NCBI RefSeq assembly: GCF_963678635.1
Contig: NC_087070.1
Span: forward strand, 1-64,000
Reading direction: 5' to 3'
Length of the DNA stretch: 64,000 nucleotides
Source of the DNA: Symsagittifera roscoffensis
Taxonomy: Eukaryota; Xenacoelomorpha; Acoela; Convolutidae
The notes beneath the pieces are model-generated. The model was not told the origin of the DNA and did no database searches. It saw only the letters and a program-made list of their open reading frames with translations. Of this stretch, positions 60,960 to 64,000 are shown piece after piece. Both the position numbers and the translations under genes were made by a program. Every line of letters begins with the position of its first letter. Within the stretch, counting starts at the first letter, position 1.

Positions 60960-61828
60960 GACTCGAAGTCTCAAACACTTTTTTATTTCTGTAAAATGCA
61001 TGCATTTATTTAGTAGCGTTACGGAGGAGGAAGTCAAACTTTGTAAAAGTCTAGCAAAAAATCTTGTGTTGGCTCAACTAATTTTCAAGGCTTTTTCGTG
61101 CGTTCGGTTCTTTCTAATTTCCTGTTTTTATGAGATGCTCAATAAATTGTGTCACCTAGATTGCTATAAAAAAGTTATGGTAAATTAGTTAGTAATGATA
61201 AACATTTTGTAGTAATGATAAATTAGGTAAAACCACTGGCGATGAATCAGTTTAGAGAAATACAAATTGAACCGAATTATTTTAAAACTATATATTTTTT
61301 CAATTTCCAGTTAAACTTGGATACCAAAAAAACTGTAAAAATGTGGTTTACTTATCAGTTTTAAAGATTAAGTGAACTCGCAGTTTTTGGCAAAGGAACT
61401 ACTAGATTGGTATCGAGTCCCGTTGGATCTAAAGATCATATCTCTTGTGACCGTATTATTTTCCTTTTTTTACCTTGTGTTAAACAATAATGTGTTGTTC
61501 CAATCACAACCAAAGGCTGAGCACTAAATATGGATAAATGTGTCTTTTCCTCAATAGACTTGGACTCAATGAGATCTCCGGGAGGGGTAGGGAGTGAGGA
61601 AGGGCTTGGTCGTTATTTAGCTTCAAAGGAAAACTTGTATCAGTGTGAAGAAACACCTGTCTGAATAATATACCGACTGTCCGTTAATTCATATCGGACA
61701 ATTTTTGGAAAAAGGAAATATAAAAAACCTATACTTTTTGGACAATATCAAGGTGTGAAATTTTGAATCGTACGAAAATAATACGACCGATTAGCTAACC
61801 TCACCGAGCATAAATATTCCATTTTCTT
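60960..61828. other. Non-coding stretch before right satellite
   Basis: AT-rich, with a more G-rich patch near 61565-61610 (CTCCGGGAGGGGTAGGGAG). The only open frame overlapping the sulfotransferase end (60808-61188) is in another frame and has no recognised domain. No tRNA or terminator-like signal was found. Confidence 0.6.
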
Positions 61829-62086
61829 CAAAAGCCGGAACCGTTAGACAATTTTGCAGCAAGCTGCCCAGCTGTTATTATTTTTTACTACAAATGCAGT
61901 TTCAACTGGTCTGTCTGGAATGTTGTTCTATGACTATAAATAAGCTGTCTCAGAGTCCAAAAGCCGGAACCGTTAGACAATTTTGCAGCAAGCTGCCCAG
62001 CTGTTATTATTTTTTACTACAAATGCAGTTTCAACTGGTCTGTCTGGAATGTTGTTCTATGACTATAAATAAGCTGTCTCAGAGTC
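61829..62086. repeat. 129-bp perfect tandem duplication across the satellite edge
   Basis: 61829-61957 and 61958-62086 appear identical. Each copy comprises about 85 bp of unique flank (CAAAAGCCGGAACCG to CAACTGGTCTG) and 44 bp of satellite (TCTGGAATG to CAGAGTC). The unique piece is therefore embedded once between two satellite fragments. The lack of visible differences indicates a very recent event. Confidence 0.95.
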
Positions 62087-64000
62087 GAGAACGTTCTTCC
62101 ATGATTAAGTTGTTCTATGACTAAGTTGTTCTGGAATGTTATTCTATGACTATAAATAAGCTGTCTCAGAGTCGAGAACGTTCTTCCATGATTAAGTTGT
62201 TCTATGACTAAGTTTTTCCGGAAAGTTGTTCTATGACCATAAATAAGCTGTCTCAGAGTCGAGAACGTTCTACTTTGATTAAGTTGTTCTATGACTAAGT
62301 TGTTCTGGAATATTGTTCTACGACTATAAATAAGCTGTCTCAGAGTCGAGAACGTTCTTCCATGATTAAGTTGTTCTATGACTAAGTTGTTCTGGAATGT
62401 TATTCTATGACTATAAATAAGCTGTCTCAGAGTCGAGAACGTTCTTGCATGATTAAATTGTTCAATGACTAAGTTGTTCTGGAAGGTTGTTCTATGGCCA
62501 TAAATAAGCTGTCTTAAGGTCGAGAACGTTCTTCCATGATTAAGTTGTTCTATGACTAAGTTGTTCTGGAATGTTGTTCTATGGCCATAAATAAGCTGTC
62601 TCAGACTCGAGAACGTTCTTCCATGGTTAAGTTGTTCAATGACTAAGTTGTTCTGGAAGGTTGTTCTATTGCCATAAATAAGCTGTCTTAAGGTCAAGAA
62701 CGTTCTTCCATGATTAAGTTGTTCTATGACTAAGTTAATCTGGAATGTTGTTCTATGACTAAAAATAAGCTGTCTTAGAGTCGAGAACGTTCTTCCATGA
62801 TTAAGTTGTTCTATGACTAAGTTGTTCTGGAAAGTTTTTCTATGACTATAAATAAGCTGTCTCAGAGTCGAGAACGTTCTTCCATGATTAAGTTGTTCAA
62901 TGACTAAGTTGTTCTGGAAGGTTGTTCTATGGCCATAAATAAGCTGTCTTAAGGTCGAGAACGTTCTTCCATGATTAAGTTGTTCTATGACTAAGTTGTT
63001 CTGGAATGTTGTTCTATGGCCATAAATAAGCTGTCTCAGACTCGAGAACGTTCTTCCATGGTTAAGTTGTTCAATGACTAAGTTGTTCTGGAAGGTTGTT
63101 CTATGGCCATAAATAAGCTGTCTTAAGGTCAAGAACGTTCTTCCATGATTAAGTTGTTCTATGACTAAGTTAATCTGGAATGTTGTTCTATGACTATAAA
63201 TAAGCTGTCTAAATGTCGAGAACGTTCTTCCATGATTCAGTTGTTCTATGACTAAGTTGTTCTGGAAAGTTGTTCTATGACTATAAATAAACTGTCTCAG
63301 AGTCGAGAACCTTCTTCCATGATTAAGTTGTTCTATGACTAAATTGTACTATGACTATAAAAAAGCTGTCTCAGAGTCAAGAACTTTCTTCCATGATTAA
63401 GTTGTTCTATGACTAAGTTAATCTGGAATGTTGTTCTATGACTAAAAATAAGCTGTCTTAGAGTCGAGAACGTTCTTCCATGATTAAGTTGTTCTATGAC
63501 TAAGTTGTTCTGGAAAGTTTTTCTATGACTATAAATAAGCTGTCTCAGAGTCGAGAACGTTCTTCCATGATTAAGTTGTTCAATGACTAAGTTGTTCTGG
63601 AAGGTTGTTCTATGGCCATAAATAAGCTGTCTTAAGGTCGAGAACGTTCTTCTATGATTAAGTTGTTCTATGACTAAGTTGTTCTGGAATATTGTTCTAT
63701 GGCCATAAATAAGCTGTCTCAGAGTCGAGAACGTTCTTCCAAGATTAAGTTGTTCAATGACTATGTTGTTCTGGAAGGTTGTTTTATGGCCATAAATAAG
63801 CCGTCTCAAGGTCGAGAACGTTCTTCCATGATTAAATTGTTCTATGACGAAGTTGTTCTGGAATGTTATTCTATGACTATAAATAAGCTGTCCAAAGGTC
63901 GAGAACGTTCTTCCATGATTGAGTTGTTCCACGACTAAGTTGTTCTGGAGAGTTTATCTATGACTATAAATAAGCTGTCTCAGAGTCGAGAACGTTCTTC
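61914..64000. repeat. 87-bp tandem satellite, right array
   Basis: About 23 monomers in the same orientation as the left array, interrupted at 61958-62042 by the duplicated flank and continuing past the window. Monomers of the GGCCATAAATAAGC and CTTAAGGTCGAG types alternate. A higher-order period is seen at about 522 bp (GACTCGAGAACG at about 62604 and 63044, a 440-bp or 5-mer step; the TTCTTGCATG-type neighbours differ). The reverse-strand open frame of 371 codons at 62017-63132 is a product of the 3 x 29 period. Confidence 0.96.

Noticed and set aside
60808-61188. 126-codon frame overlapping the sulfotransferase 3' segment
   Set aside because: It overlaps the motif-bearing frame out of register and shows no domain of its own.
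36553-61910. Terminal inverted repeats of the island
   Set aside because: Left AGTTAAACTCCAT and the reverse complement of the right edge AGTTGAAACTGCAT look alike over about 13 bases, but an indel and mismatches plus overlap with satellite bases make this too weak to claim.
36558-61913. A complete Polinton element
   Set aside because: Only the polymerase is seen. No integrase, packaging ATPase, protease or capsid sequence and no long terminal inverted repeats were found.

Overview
This is a eukaryotic, almost certainly invertebrate metazoan, window. The evidence is a huge tandem satellite, AT-rich non-satellite DNA, candidate GT-AG introns (one of 67 bp ending in a T-tract plus CAG), a carbohydrate-sulfotransferase-type gene, and relics of a Polinton/Maverick-type protein-primed DNA polymerase B (pPolB). 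The short intron and T-rich acceptor are nematode-like. The pPolB relics resemble the Polinton polymerases common in cnidarians and other invertebrates. I cannot fix the phylum. Nothing bacterial is visible: no operons, ribosome-binding sites or CRISPR.

Layout. (1) 1-36557: one head-to-tail array of an 87-bp satellite, about 420 monomers, running off the left edge. It has local higher-order repeats (6 to 14 monomers) and kilobase-scale internal duplications (displacements 6434, about 7842 and about 18359 bp). (2) 36558-61913: a 25-kb non-satellite island. (3) 61914-64000: the same satellite in the same orientation, running off the right edge. 87 is 3 x 29, so long open frames of a 29-residue repeat appear on both strands. 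Single-base indels and simultaneous openness on both strands argue that these are not genes.

Island. Most of it is a tandem array of a 4.1-4.4 kb amplicon: U1 36729-41088, U2 41089-45467, U3 45468-49522, U4 49523-53666 and truncated U5 53667-55967. Each complete unit holds a roughly 1-kb leader, a 5' exon (+) of a type II Golgi sulfotransferase ending at the PAPS-binding P-K-T-G motif, a small intron, a dispersed repeat, and a reverse-strand pPolB relic. The exon is open in U1, open but with a shortened membrane anchor in U2, and broken in U3 and U4. U5 has lost it. Only the U5 copy of pPolB continues to its N-terminal region (to about 57262), which marks the edge of amplification. A possible 3' part of a sulfotransferase (3'-PAPS motif R-D-P-F..R..S.Y) lies at 60.6-60.96 kb, downstream of the whole array.

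Interpretation (inference). A host sulfotransferase gene was invaded by or fused to Polinton DNA. A segment joining its first exon to the polymerase relic then amplified in tandem, inside a satellite domain. The gene is either disrupted or has become a cluster of alternative first exons. Each satellite monomer carries a TATAAATA box and two heat-shock-element-like palindromes, so regulated satellite transcription is a testable idea. Annotations rest on reading the sequence and on family knowledge; no searches were run, and most repeat edges are good to tens of bases only.
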